A stretch of DNA of 64,000 nucleotides, taken from the NCBI GenBank assembly GCA_017979445.1, contig CM030706.1, forward strand, positions 21,531,884 to 21,595,883, in the 5' to 3' direction. The stretch's first letter is position 1; every line of letters begins with the position of its first letter. The DNA comes from Akebia trifoliata. Lineage: Eukaryota > Streptophyta > Magnoliopsida > Ranunculales > Lardizabalaceae. The position numbers and the translations under genes were made by a program. This document shows, piece after piece, positions 10,149-21,189 of the stretch. Under the pieces are notes generated by a model. The model had not been told where the DNA came from. It searched no databases and saw nothing but the letters and a program-made list of their open reading frames with translations.

Positions 10149-11137
10149 GATATTGTGTATGACAGAAAGAAATGTGGTAGAAATCGAAGAATCATCCTCT
10201 AAGAAGAAATAGCTGCCGATGAGAAGAAGAAAGTAGATCCGGAAGACTATATCAAAATCTTGATCTCCAAAGTGAGCCGATCTCTCTCTACAAGTATGGG
10301 GAACCCCGTCCTCCCCCTCTATAAGCAACAACCCCATCAACACCTCTGTACTAATGCGCCCATCTTCCCTACCATGGAAGTAGGGACCCTGACAATACCC
10401 AATATCACACCTACCTCCTGAACAGTCATCATAGCCAAGTGTAGAGGCTCTCCATCCATCGCAATGCCTGTGATAGCGACAAAATCAGAAAGCCGGATGC
10501 CTATCTCCACCTCAGGCATATGAAACGAATGCATCGTTGGGAACCATCTCTCTACCATAGCCAAAAATAGAGGTCCGTCAGCTCTAAGTTCCGGTATCTG
10601 CTAGAAGGCACCAAAACCCACAGTAGCAAACTGCGTCTGAATGTCATCAGAAAATAATGCAACAGTAACCAAGATCGCACTCTATCTCCCTCTGAAACTA
10701 GCTGAATGGTAGGGAGTAGGGATATCTAGTTGGACCAACATAGAGACATGCCTCCCTAACCCATGAAAAAGAGAGGTATTTGGTACCCTCTCGCTCTCTT
10801 CCTCAGGGATCTTGACCTTGGGAACCTCTCTGCCTACTTGACCTCTACCAACAGTCCTATATGCCTTACCTCGGCCACTACGTCTGCCTTTACCACCACT
10901 GCTATCGGGAAGGTCCTCAGTCGGACCACTCTGAGAACTACTGGCCTCCTCCATCCGACTGCTTGAAAAAGAACCAGCTACTGAAGACGAATCAGGCCTC
11001 TGTAAAGGCTATCTCGGCCAACCATACTCCGTCACTACACCGGACCCCAAAGCAAAATGAGTTCGGGTCCTACGTCTCGCCTCCTCCTCCTCGTCTAAAA
11101 AATGTCTCGCTACCCTAGTCTTCTGCTCTCTACCCAT
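10149..11137 (-). pseudogene. plant mobile domain (PMD) protein, antisense extra ORF, truncated
   Basis: The minus frame starts at ATG 11137 (MGREQKTRVARHFLDEEEE). Stops follow near 11010, 10681 and 10605, with one frame change near 10340. The N-terminus is Arg/Glu- and Ser/Gly-rich and low in complexity. The recognisable part is the plant mobile domain (aminotransferase-like family): FGAF.QIPELRADGPL, VERWFPTMHSFHMPEVEIGI, LSDFVAITGIAMDGEPL, then in the shifted frame FRIYFLLLIGSYFFLEDDSS. The homology runs right up to the copia-1 LTR at 10149, so the insertion cut it. PMD proteins occur in MULEs, in Ty3/gypsy elements and as the host MAIN/MAIL genes; the position just before a 3' LTR favours a retroelement extra ORF. 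It is not functional as it stands. Confidence 0.65.
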
Positions 11138-11149
11138 TTGCAAGGTAAT

Positions 11150-11650
11150 AAGCTGTTGAGTCAACAAATAAAAGTGTCATATTTGCCTATCTCAAGGTAA
11201 CCTAGTCAATCCAGTCAACCGAGTCAACTCTATTTAACCTAGCCAATCCAGTCTAAAGCCTAATCAACCTAGCCGACCCAGTTTCAATCCAGTCAACCCC
11301 ATTTAATTTAGTCAACCCAGTCTAAAGCCTAGTCAACCCAATCGACCCAGTCACCCCAATTTAATTCAGTCAACCCAGTCTAAAGCCTAGTCAACCCACC
11401 CAACCCAGTTTGAACACAGTCGACCCAATTTAATTTAGTGAACCCAATCTAAAGCCTAGTCAACCTAGTCGACCCAGTTTCAAACCCTTTAGCCCAGTCA
11501 ACCCAATTTAACCTAGTCAACCTAGTCAAAACCTAGTCAACCCAGTCAAAACCTAGTCAAACCCAATCAACCCCATCAACCTAGTCAAACCTAGTCAACC
11601 CGATCAAAACCCAGTTAACCCAGTCAAACCTAGCCAAACCGGTCCTACCT
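11150..11650 (+). repeat. degenerate tandem repeat of GTCAACCCA-type units
   Basis: The segment is a loose tandem array of AGTCAACCCA and AGTCTAAAGCCT blocks, giving irregular units of about 10 to 60 bp. It lies upstream (in minus sense) of the PMD start codon, so on the antisense transcript it would be in the leader or first intron. Confidence 0.75.
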
Positions 11651-12900
11651 AGCCAAATCCCTACCCATGCGAGGAATAAATCCCAACCACGGCAAGATAC
11701 CATTTAAAGGAAACAAAACATGCGGGTGCCCGAAGCAAGTCAAAGGGTTCATAGTTTAAATAAAGATGAGGGAGAAAACGTAAAAAAGAGAACAAGCATG
11801 ATGAACAATACTTCCACATCAAAAACATGATAAATAAAAAGAGACAAATAAAAAAAATGAAAAGTCAACTTGTCCAAACAACCCCTAAATAGTCCAAATC
11901 CAATCACAAATCTATCATCCAAATAGTCCTCCAAAAATCCCTCCACGAGAATCCTTGCAACCAGCCTCTTTAACCACCCAAAACAATCCCCTAGACAGTC
12001 CTACATCCCCATTCAAAACCACTCCCAATTATCCAATCTCCCCATCTTAAACAACCCCATTTCAGTCACCTAAACCACCCTTAAAGAGTCCTAATTTCTC
12101 ACTCTAGGCAACCACCCAATTTCTCCTCTAAGTCAACCCCAAACAGTCCCTAATCCATACCTTATCTTCCTACCCTAAAAAGTCCTAAATTCCAACTCAC
12201 CACAACCATAACGACCCCTAACAATCCCTACTTCTCGCCCAAAACCATCCTTTAACCACCTATCAAACCCCTAAACCAATCTTAAAACAATTTCAACCAT
12301 CTTTAAACCCCTACCAAAAACAGTCATTCGAACTCAACCTATATACCACTCCAAACTGCCTCTAAATCACTTGAATTCCCACTCCAAACAACCCCAAACC
12401 ACCTTTCATAAACATGCCCAAACCAGTCCCAAAACAATCTCTAAAACCAACTAATCTTCTCGCCAAAAACAACCCCTAATCCCTACCCAAAATAGTCGCT
12501 AAAACCTAGCCCGAATTCCCATCAAAACAACCCACCAATCATCATCAAAATCACCCAACTCCATCCTCGAGCCTCAGAAGCATTTTATACCTCAAAATAG
12601 TCCTCAAATGACTCCATCCTACCCCATTCACCCCAAGAAGTGCAAACATCCACACAATCCAAAAACCAAGTCCCTTGACCCCCTTCATGATTCGCTATCA
12701 CGACACCCCAACGACACCTCCAAGGTCAACCCAAGCCGACCAATTCTCGCCAATCTCATCTCGTCGAAACCCCAGCCCCAACAAACAGCCATCCCTATCC
12801 AATTAACCACCATCCACACCTTCACCGTACTCCCAAATTCCCAAACATCCTAGGAAATTCTCACCCAAACCCACCACCCACCAATTCCAATAAATCGACA
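11651..12900 (+). other. C-rich, G-poor low-complexity zone
   Basis: The plus strand is dominated by A, C and T with phrases such as AACCCCTAA, CAAACCACC and AACAGTCC repeated loosely. ORFs here (for example 12608-12853) owe their openness to composition. I see no protein family. It would be G-rich in the antisense transcript. Confidence 0.5.
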
Positions 12901-13526
12901 GATCATGCAATAACATCAATAATAATCAATAAGGGTGAAAAACAATTCACACGACAGATCAAATATGCTTGAAATGCTCGAAGAATAGTAAATGCATCAC
13001 ATGTTTATTCCCAAGACAAATTCAAAGGGAATGTTCTCATATCATAAAACAAAACGAATAAGAAAGAGAAGGGAAAAGCAAAATAGAGACTCACCTCAAA
13101 TGCGTAAAATCACTCTCGCTAGAAATTTCTCAAAGCTTTAAGTCACTTTCACAAACGCTTAAAGACCACACACACACTCCAAATTGTTTCAACGATCACG
13201 CCAAGGCCCCAAATAAATAAAAGCAAAAAGAAGATGAAGAGAAGGGAAGGAAAATCGCCAGAGAGAAAAGGCAAACCAAAGGAAAACGAAGAAGAAAAGG
13301 AAAATGAGAGGGCGCGCAGGCTTTAAGCATTTAAAATTCGTACTGGTCCGTGTTACCAGTATGGGTGAGGCAGGGTTTATCCTATCCATGTCACTAGTAC
13401 GGATAAAGGAAATTTTGTTGGATCCGTGCCCTCAGAACGGATGAAAGAAATGAGTGTGCTACCCGTTTTTCAAATACGGATGAAATGGATCCACAAGCCA
13501 TTCGTGTCTCAAGCACGAATCAGTCA

Positions 13527-13606
13527 ATCAATAATAATAATAATAAAATTTTTTAATAATAATAATAATAATAAGAAATAATAAATAATAAATAAATAAA
13601 TAATCA
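13527..13606 (+). repeat. AAT/AAATAAAT microsatellite
   Basis: Runs of AAT and AAAT repeats with a short interruption (AAATTTTTT). It is a simple-sequence repeat in the Ogre-A 3' untranslated region. Confidence 0.9.
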
Positions 13607-13927
13607 CACAAAAATAGAAAAAAAAATTAAAAATTAAAAATTTCCTTTCGAGTTACATTCAACACTAATTTGTAAAAATACGACTAAAAATATCTGATTT
13701 TCAAAACTTATCAGATTTTCAACAAATCCGAGATCTCACACAAGCTTCGTGCCATTGAGATCAAGGAATTAATAAGGCAAAACTCTGTCAGACCCCGTGC
13801 TTAAGTAGCCATTTTCTACAAAAATTATCAATTCAATCGATAATCTGAAGTCGCGTTTTATTAACTTTTCTAACCCATACAAATAAGGGTTTAGTCTATT
13901 CTTTGCAGTTCTTTGCACGCAATTCCA

Positions 13928-13942
13928 GCAAAGAAGGACAAC
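13928..13942 (+). other. polypurine tract of Ogre-A
   Basis: AGCAAAGAAGGACAAC abuts the LTR start TGTAGACACC. The Ogre-D equivalent (GCAAAGAGGGGCAGC) is at 58206-58220. Confidence 0.6.
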
Positions 13943-16072
13943 TGTAGACACCCCAATTTGAACGGACTCATACTCGAAAGAGCATAAAAATACTATTTTT
14001 AAAAAAAGTTCATCAATGGGCCTCAAAGGCCCAAAGTAGTGAAATAACATTTTGATCGAGTCAAAGCCCCTAAGACATCCTAATAGTCCAATGGGTCCAC
14101 CTGAAAAAACTCGGTATACTCCAACCTTCCCCACACCACTCTCAAAATCCAAAAATACAAATTTTACAACAAAATTTGTCAATGGGCTTCAAGGGCCCAA
14201 ACCATTGAAAAATGGCATTTTTGATCGAACCAATGATTTCAAAAACCTAAAAAAATGAATAAAATTAAAAAATGAGACTTGGGACACTTACCACTTCCTC
14301 TATCACCTAAAACCCTACAACCTACACACCTTCAAATACTCAATCCAAAATAACCCCTAACCTTTCTAAAATCCAAGCCGAAACCCATATTCAATTTATG
14401 TCCAACCCACAACCCTAACCCACTACCCAAATCAACCAATCATAATCTTGATCATCAAAGATGACATATGTCATCACCACCTCACACCTCCCTCATCTAA
14501 CTACCTATCCCCATCACTTTTCTCTAACTATCTATCTACCCCATCATCTTTCTCTAACAACCTATCTACCCACATCACTTCTCTCCAAAAATCACCTCAA
14601 CCCATATCCTTCCCTAACTTACCTTCCGTCACTCTTCTCTAACATAATCAACCACCCACATCATAACCATATCCTCTACACCCTAACGTATCACATTTCT
14701 CTAATCACTCCACCAACTCACATCACAACCCACACCTTCCCTTATCATTTCTTACAAAAACCCATTCTCTTAAACCTAACCAACACTCCTCTACAATCAA
14801 ACACCTACCCTAACCAATCAATTCTTCTAATCACCCCATCTCCCCATCCTTTTCAACACATGTCATCATCTCATTAACCTTCCCAAGAATCCAAACACCT
14901 AACCCTTTACACCCCCCCTTACACAACCCATTCTCCTAAATCTAAACACCTCACCTCCTCAACCAACCCAACCCTCAATCAAACACCTAACACCTTACAC
15001 CACCCATTATCTCCATCATACATCACTCATCTCATCTCACCAAGTACTCTACCCAAATGGATTGGGTAGGATCCAAACCATTTAGATTTAAACACTACCC
15101 ATTTCCACTCATTACACAATTATCCTCCATTTTATTCTAAATTTCATACTCTCCACCCTAAAAACCCATGCCATTATCTATCCTCCCAACTCTTCATCCC
15201 ATTATACCCCTAAAATAACCTCCAAGCATCTATAAATACCCCCCTCATCTACTCATCTCTTCTCTATTTTCATAGAAATATTCTAAGAAGAAAAATATAC
15301 TCTCACATTCTACTAAGGACTTTAGAAGATATTAAAGAAGAAGAAGAAAAGAAAGAGAAGCAAAGTTGAAGCTACAAGGTGGGTCAAAGCAAACCTCCCT
15401 CTTTCTATCTCTTTATCCCTCTCTTCATCCCTCTTTTACTATCCCCTTCCTCTATTTATTTGTGTTTTAGAAAGCCCCTAAGATGCAATGATCCCCCTCC
15501 CCTATCTTCGATAGATCAAACTTCGATTCGATTGAAACTATAGGGGTTGTAATCCTTTTTCAAAAAAAATCGATTTTAATCCTTAAATCGTTTTAAGGCA
15601 ATTGGAATTTAGATCCTTCTCAATCCATGAGGATGAACCCTTATCCATTTGCTAACAATTTTCAAAAGTATGTCATGTGAAGGCTAAGTTTCTATATGAG
15701 TCATTTATTTTGATGAGATGTTCCCTATAGTTTAAGCTGACATTAAATCCCTACTTAGGGTACAAGTCACCGACACATGGCATTTTCTTTTTATTTACAA
15801 TTTTATTAAAATGATCGAGTTGAGTTGAGGTTACCACCACATGGTGGGAAGAAAAGGGTGCCTAACACCTTTCTTTTTCTCCAACCAAGCCACTTACCTC
15901 GATCTCAAGGTTGATCGGTACTTTATCCATCGCAAGTCACTATGTGCCAAAAACAACACATTTTTCAAAACATGTGTATCAGGTAACCATTCACACCTAC
16001 TTACAATATGAATGGTGGCGACTCCAAACCTTAGTAGATGTGGTCATCGTAATTGAGAACCACATATCTATA
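13943..16072 (+). repeat. 3' LTR of Ogre-A, about 2130 bp
   Basis: It begins TGTAGACACC and aligns in layout with the Ogre-D LTRs: GGGCTTCAAGGGCCCAAA-type start, C-rich G-poor U3, TATA box (15231), and near the end GAATGGTGGCGACTCC. The end is placed at CATATCTATA (16063-16072), which matches the CATGTCCACA end of Ogre-D if three transitions are allowed. No primer-binding site follows, so it is a 3' LTR. Confidence 0.6.
15231..15238 (+). promoter_or_regulatory. Ogre-A LTR TATA box
   Basis: TATAAATA follows AGCATC, in the same relative place as the TATAAAAA boxes of the Ogre-D LTRs at 34353 and 59236. Confidence 0.6.
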
Positions 16073-17125
16073 CTACTCATTAATTATCAAGATTGGTAAA
16101 ACTCAAAAAGAGGATAAAGACCATCAAGGCCAAGGTTAGGAAGTGGAAATGATGCTTTTCATGAAGGTTTTAGTAAAATTATTGGAAACTTGAAGAATTA
16201 GGACCAATTTATCCCTAAAGGCAAATGAGGAGCTCATTTTGGTGATCCAAAATTTTGCCCAAATCCCTTCTTAATTTCTCAAGACTCCCTATTCTCTCAA
16301 ACCTATCCCAAAATTCATAGAAGAAAAAAAAGAAGAAGGAAATGAAGAAAAAGACTTAAGTGGGGTTAATCTCCTCCTTCCTTTTGTTCAATCTCTTTAA
16401 TTTCAAGCATATTTTTTACTTCGATGTTTTCTACTGTAATAATGTGTAGTATTCCTAAATTCTTAGCCTTAGGACTTGGGGAGGGAGTAATTCCTCTATG
16501 AGGTAATCTCCCCCTATAAGTCCTTAATAAACTTTTTAAGAGTCTTAGATGTTACTTGCAATTTTAATACATAGTTTAGACGTTCATTTTTCTTGTTCTT
16601 TTGATGGTAATAGAGCGAGAGAATAAACCCCCCTTGGAGGTAATCTTCTCTTCATAAGCCCATCTCATGCATACACCTTGCACACACCCACTTTTAAAAG
16701 GGCTATAAGTGAGGGTGTAGATTCTTGTGAGTCTATGTCCAACCTTTAGAGCCAACAAACACAGTCTAAAAATGGACTAAAATTTCATGCATAAATTTTG
16801 ACACCAATATGATTTTGTTCAATCCATGAACATCATTTAAGGATCAAACTAACAAATAAAGTCTCCCTAGGGAGCGCATTACTTGTTTTGAAGCTTGAGG
16901 ACCTTAAATGATGAAATCCATGTGGATTTCCATAAAAGTCCTAATCTCACAAAAAAATCTAGTAAGTACTTACTTCTAATAGGAGCATGCTCATCATCTT
17001 GATTTGTTCATTTTCCAAAATAAAACTATAATTAATTTTTCCTATTTTTTTAATAATTCCCCTTTACTTTAAAAAATCCCAAAAAATAAGTTTCTAATTT
17101 CATCTTCGATCAATCTATTTGTCAC
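16073..17125 (+). other. unassigned AT-rich stretch between Ogre-A and Tat-B
   Basis: I recognise no protein or LTR boundary here. There is a purine-rich block (16321-16365, AAGAAAAAAAAGAAGAAGG), a pyrimidine-rich leader-like block after it, and two loosely similar phrases (GAGGTAATCTCCCC near 16500 and GAGGTAATCTTCTC near 16635). It could be a decayed LTR or the host insertion site. Confidence 0.4.
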
Positions 17126-17705
17126 TGTGGGGTAAAATTTTGGTGAACGGTACTGATGGACTCTGCCTCATAGATCCGAAGTCACTCCTTCCACCTTTTT
17201 GCTAGTATCGATGCGGCACCTGCCAAAAACTCTTCAACTCTCAAGTTAGAGTAGCAGAGGAATAATGGATATTACTTGTTAGATTCTCAATTGACCAAAA
17301 AGATCCCTCAACTTATGTTTATTGTGTTATTTATATATCCATCCTCGAAATCAGGATTTCTCCTTCTCATGGGAAGTGATCCCCGAAAATCCCCTAATTA
17401 TCAGGATCTTAAACTGAATGGGGATCTTTGAGATTGAAAATATTATATGGGGGAGATCTTTGCCAAGATCTCTAGGTTTGACGTGTGCAAACTAGAATCA
17501 TGGAAAATCTTTGACCAGGTCTACCCTGCTCTGCAGACCAGGTCTTATTCGGTGTTGTGCTACCGTTTTAGACAGGCTAGGTGCTTCGTTCCTTGGCCTG
17601 CCCTTCTACTGGACAGTGCTCTGTATACTGATCTGTACATGGTACCACTTAACCGGCTTGGACATGCACACGATCTAGAAAACTCTACAATTATTTCCTT
17701 TAACA
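17126..17705 (-). repeat. candidate 3' LTR of Tat-B, about 580 bp
   Basis: On the minus strand it would start TGTTAAAGG at 17705, directly after a purine tract, and end CCCCACA at 17126. Start TG and end CA fit an LTR. The other LTR is not in the window, so the limits are inferred. Confidence 0.45.
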
Positions 17706-17722
17706 ATTACCCCCTCTCAAGG
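17706..17722 (-). other. candidate polypurine tract of Tat-B
   Basis: The minus strand reads CCTTGAGAGGGGGTAAT immediately before the proposed LTR start. Confidence 0.5.
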
Positions 17723-18179
17723 AGATGCGAAGTCTTGTCATCTTCTTGAGACATGTAATCATCTTTTAACTAGCTATCATAAGTTTTGATCATTATCACA
17801 GCTCTTAATGCATCGATGCATTCAATAATGTGTCTTTTCAGACCTTTTTTTACAATTGAGACTAATCGTCCCTTATCTGTTGTTGTCCATGTGCCCCACT
17901 AACGTCTGTACTACATCTTAGGCTGCGACGGTTAGGTTGTATTAGGTTATCCTCTCAGAAATACGTACTCTTTCATGTTTTCCTATAAATAAGAGACTTG
18001 CACCATTTTCTCCTCCTACTGGTCTATTGCCTTTGCAACCTCATTTCTTTGTGCCTTTGATATTTTTTATCTCTCTCTCTCTCTCTACTCCACTACCATC
18101 TTTACCTCTCTCAAGCTAAGAAAATCTTCTATTCATACTTTTTCTTTTCTACAAACTTAATTTCTCAATAGTTGCCAAC
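17723..18179 (+). promoter_or_regulatory. promoter and leader of the antisense ORF in Tat-B
   Basis: A TATA box, TATAAATA, lies at 17984-17991 in the context TTTCCTATAAATAAGAG. It is followed by a CT-rich leader with a (CT)n tract near 18070-18085 and an ATG at 18180 in the context GCCAACATGACC. The 190-base distance from TATA to ATG is normal for a plant gene. Confidence 0.5.
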
Positions 18180-20535
18180 ATGACCCAACTTCGAAGGGGA
18201 CTCTATATTCCTGCCTCTGTGTCTATTCGAGTTTGCAAAGACCCCAAGAACCCTGACAACATGGGAAATCATGGTTTACGCCAACCAAATCAAGGCTAGC
18301 TTAAGTTTTCATCTCTCTTCCTTCTTCAGGGAGGTGTTGAGTAAAATAAACTGGGCCCCAGGACAAATGTCTAGTAACTTTTACCACTTGGTGGAGATAG
18401 TTGAGAAAATGGATAGAACCCCCAATGACTTCTTCTCCAAATACAACTTGAAAGCTATCCACCAACGTCCTGGGTACTACTGATGTCCTCCGAGAGTATA
18501 ACAGTTGCATTAGTATTGCCTCTCCCTAATACTAACAAAGGGTAGTACAAGGACCCCTGATTGTCTCTAAGAATAAGGAGTTTGCCCCTTGCATTTCTCG
18601 TGAGAAGTTCAAGATCCCTCAGATCTTCCAAGGAATGTCTAGTTTTGAAACTCCTAACTACGTCCCATTTTTTGACTTTGTGTAAATTTTAATTTAAATT
18701 TGAATCTAATGCCTTTCTATTGCTAAGGCTAGGAAAGAATAGCGTAGAGCATCCAAAGATAGGAGGCTAAGAGCTGTGGTCTCCAAGCCAGGCTAATTGA
18801 CAGGGTGATCAAAGGAGATTAAACCTATCCTTCCCCTTCTTCTTTGCCTCGACCACTTGCACGAAGGTTCTTTTTTATCAAACCGAGCAGATCTCGAAAA
18901 ACCTTTATTTTTCCTTTGTCTCTATACCTGCCCTTCTCTTTCCTCTATCTCCCTTAGGGTCCTCCAACGCCATGAATATTGAACTCTCGGGGTATCCTCT
19001 CTACCTTACCCCTACCATCAAGGCTACTCCTCCCTCTGACCAGGGTAGGAAAAAGTAGAAGAAGAATCTAGTCCTGTGTGCCTCCACCTACACTAGAGAA
19101 GCAGGTCAACTAACACTGCTGTGTAGAGAGTAGGATGCTCCTACTTCTACTTCTACTTTTACTTCTACTTATGTTTCTATGTTATTATTGCTTCTATTGA
19201 ACTTCCTAAGGAGATTCATAATCAGGCAATGCAGAACTCAGATGCCATCAAAGAGCACAGCCTTATTCCTGATCTCCAACAGTGCAAAAGGTACAGGTTG
19301 ATAAGAAAGAGCTTGATGTGCCCTTCACTTTTAGAGGAGTCTAAGTAAGAGGGCCCCAGTGATCTCATGACTCCCTTTAAGGAAGCAACATTTTCCTAGA
19401 GAAGTTGCGGGACATTCCTCTAGGATGGAAATGAGAACAACGATTTTTGGCCCCATTTTGATCATGTCTTCAACTGGAGTTGCGGGGTGAGGAACCCTGT
19501 CATCGCCACCTTCCTATTTTTCCACTTCATTTTCCCTAAGGACTTCGATGTTGTGGACTAAACTAATGTTGATCTAGTTTTTCGTTGGTTCGTTCATGGC
19601 CTTTATTTGGTAACTTTTTACCTTTTCTTATCTACACCTTGTATTATGTACCTTATTTGTCTAATTGCTTTACTTTCTTATAAGCTAACTCTTACTGTAC
19701 CTTAGCCTTCCTAAAAAGGTGTGAAACTGAGAACTAGGTAGTTGCTCTAACCAGAGAGTTTGAAGAGAAAGGTACATTACTCCAAAGTGAGATGGTCTCC
19801 TCTAATCACTTCTCTTAAGAGGCCAATGAGGATATGGAGGCAAATTTGGCCCAATTTTCCAAGGCAAACTTAGTTTTATAGGCCAACAATAATAAATTGG
19901 AAGATTTCTAGGATATTCTCCAACTAAAACTAGCCAACTACAAGGGGAGAGTACAGAGGAGAGATGTGGAACTGGTAGATCTCCAAAACAAAGTGCAGTA
20001 ATAGAAACTTGAGTTAGGCTCCCTCAGGACTGGTCTTGAGTCAGCCAAGGCCCAAGCTAGGGCAGCGCAGGTCAAGGAAGATGAAGAAGAGACCAAAAAA
20101 TAGTTGGGTCAACTACAATCCAAATACTCTCGGCTATTAGAGGAAGCTTCGACTAAGGCCTATCACGAATGTTTTGAGGCTATTCGATTTCAATATGAGG
20201 ATGATGATGATAAGAAAAACAATGAGGACTATGATAACCCTACTGGTCCTCCTCTTAAGGATATTCCTAAATGGTCTGGTGACTATGGGTGAGTCCCTCC
20301 CTTCCAATTCTATACGAAGGGGAACCCCGTCACTATCCTGGATTGTCTCCTTAACAAACTTATGGAGGCTAAGCAGATCACAAACTTGAATCAAGCCAAA
20401 TAAACCGACTTGTTTGCCCCTACTAGTAACCTGCCTCATGCTCCTATCATCAACATCGATCAGAACAAGACAATAAATCGTCCCAATCCTACTAAGGTCT
20501 CATCTCCTGCAAACCAGATATCTACTATAGAATGA
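18180..20535 (+). pseudogene. gypsy-type putative transposon protein, antisense extra ORF of Tat-B
   Basis: The reading begins MTQLRRGLYIPASVSIRV at 18180. After a frame change near 18268 it continues QIKASLSFHLSSFFREVLSKINWAPGQ and FYHLVEIVEK, which resembles the N-terminal domain of the family I know as putative gypsy-type transposon. A further part reads PLIVSKNKEFAPCISREKF (about 18555). After a Ser/Pro-rich linker, the segment 19730-20290 is a long coiled coil rich in Glu, Lys, Gln and Leu. It contains several stops and ends in an acidic stretch (YEDDDDKKNNEDYDN). The last stop is about 20533. In Tat relatives such ORFs lie antisense to pol just before the 3' LTR, as here. The product is unknown to me. 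Confidence 0.6.
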
Positions 20536-21189
20536 GGACATGTCTCTTGGTTTTTTATGTATTCTGCTTTTGTTCTGCTTTTGTTGAGTCTCCCAGTATT
20601 TTTAGACTTTTGGGATTTTTATTGCACTTCTTTCATTATTAATGAAAAACTCTATTTTTGTGCCAATTACAACTCTGCTCTTAACTTCGCTGAATAGCAT
20701 AGACTTTACCTTTTTGTACTGTTAGCACTTTACTTTACTTAAGCACTTCAGCAAAGATCTGATCTACTTTTTGTACTGCTTGTGATGTATACTTTGCTTT
20801 ACTTAAGCACTTCAACAAAAATCTCAATTTTCTTTATTTAAGAACTTCAACAAAAAATCTAATCTACTTTCTTGTACTGTATTACTATCTCTTCCCCCTA
20901 GGTTCTACTTTATGTTTTCCTTGCTTAAGTAGAACTTTTTTCAAAAATAGGTACATAGTAAAGTATCACTTAGGATTTTAAGCAATATAACCTTCTACTT
21001 TAGGGTGATTTTTGTGAGTCATTATCCTTCAATAAGGTTTTAACTCAATGTTATAGCCATTAAGGCAGTGCAGGATATCGCTCAATGCTATCAAGGCATA
21101 ATTGTATCATAAACACCTTTATCCTCAAAAGGGTTATATTCTAGTGCTTTGTCATTTTAAGGAAAATTACATTCGTCCAGCTCTTTTCT
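20536..21189 (+). repeat. 3' flank of the antisense ORF with about 65-bp direct repeats
   Basis: AATGAAAAACTC at 20640 could serve as a polyadenylation signal. From about 20700 to 20885 the phrase TTACTTAAGCACTTCA(G/A)CAAA with flanking TTTTGTACTG recurs about three times at 60-70 bp spacing. The rest is AT-rich and without an ORF. Confidence 0.5.

Larger units (their letters stand above)
12901..13942 (-). other. possible antisense 5' exon, microsatellite and 3' untranslated sequence of Ogre-A
   Basis: On the minus strand a consensus splice donor GAG/GTGAGT occurs with the last exon base at 13095. Upstream lies a CT-rich leader (about 13095-13320) like a plant 5' UTR. Together with the PMD start at 11137 this suggests a spliced antisense transcript. 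On the plus strand the same interval carries degenerate TCCGT/ACGGA inverted repeats (13340-13510), an AAT-type microsatellite (13527-13606) and the conserved pre-LTR block (13783-13942). Confidence 0.4.
10149..16072 (+). mobile_element. Ogre-A: 3' part of an Ogre/Tat-type gypsy element with antisense extra ORF
   Basis: The 3' end is recognised by comparison with Ogre-D. A shared pre-LTR block (GTCAGACCCCGTGCTT; TTTGCAGTTCTTTGCACG), a polypurine tract and an LTR starting TGTAGACACC occur at 13783-13952 and again at 58058-58230. Gag and pol are not in the window. What remains, left to right, is an antisense plant-mobile-domain pseudogene, tandem repeats, a C-rich zone, conserved 3' untranslated sequence and the 3' LTR. 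Extra antisense ORFs between pol and 3' LTR are known in the Tat lineage. Copia-1 interrupts it at 10148/10149. Confidence 0.6.

Noticed and set aside
14461..14877. A 138-codon ORF in the Ogre-A LTR.
   Set aside because: Low-complexity C/T/A-rich sequence with no G explains the lack of stops; there is no family resemblance.
17447..17749. A 100-codon ORF in the candidate Tat-B LTR.
   Set aside because: It crosses the proposed LTR end and polypurine tract and matches no known family.
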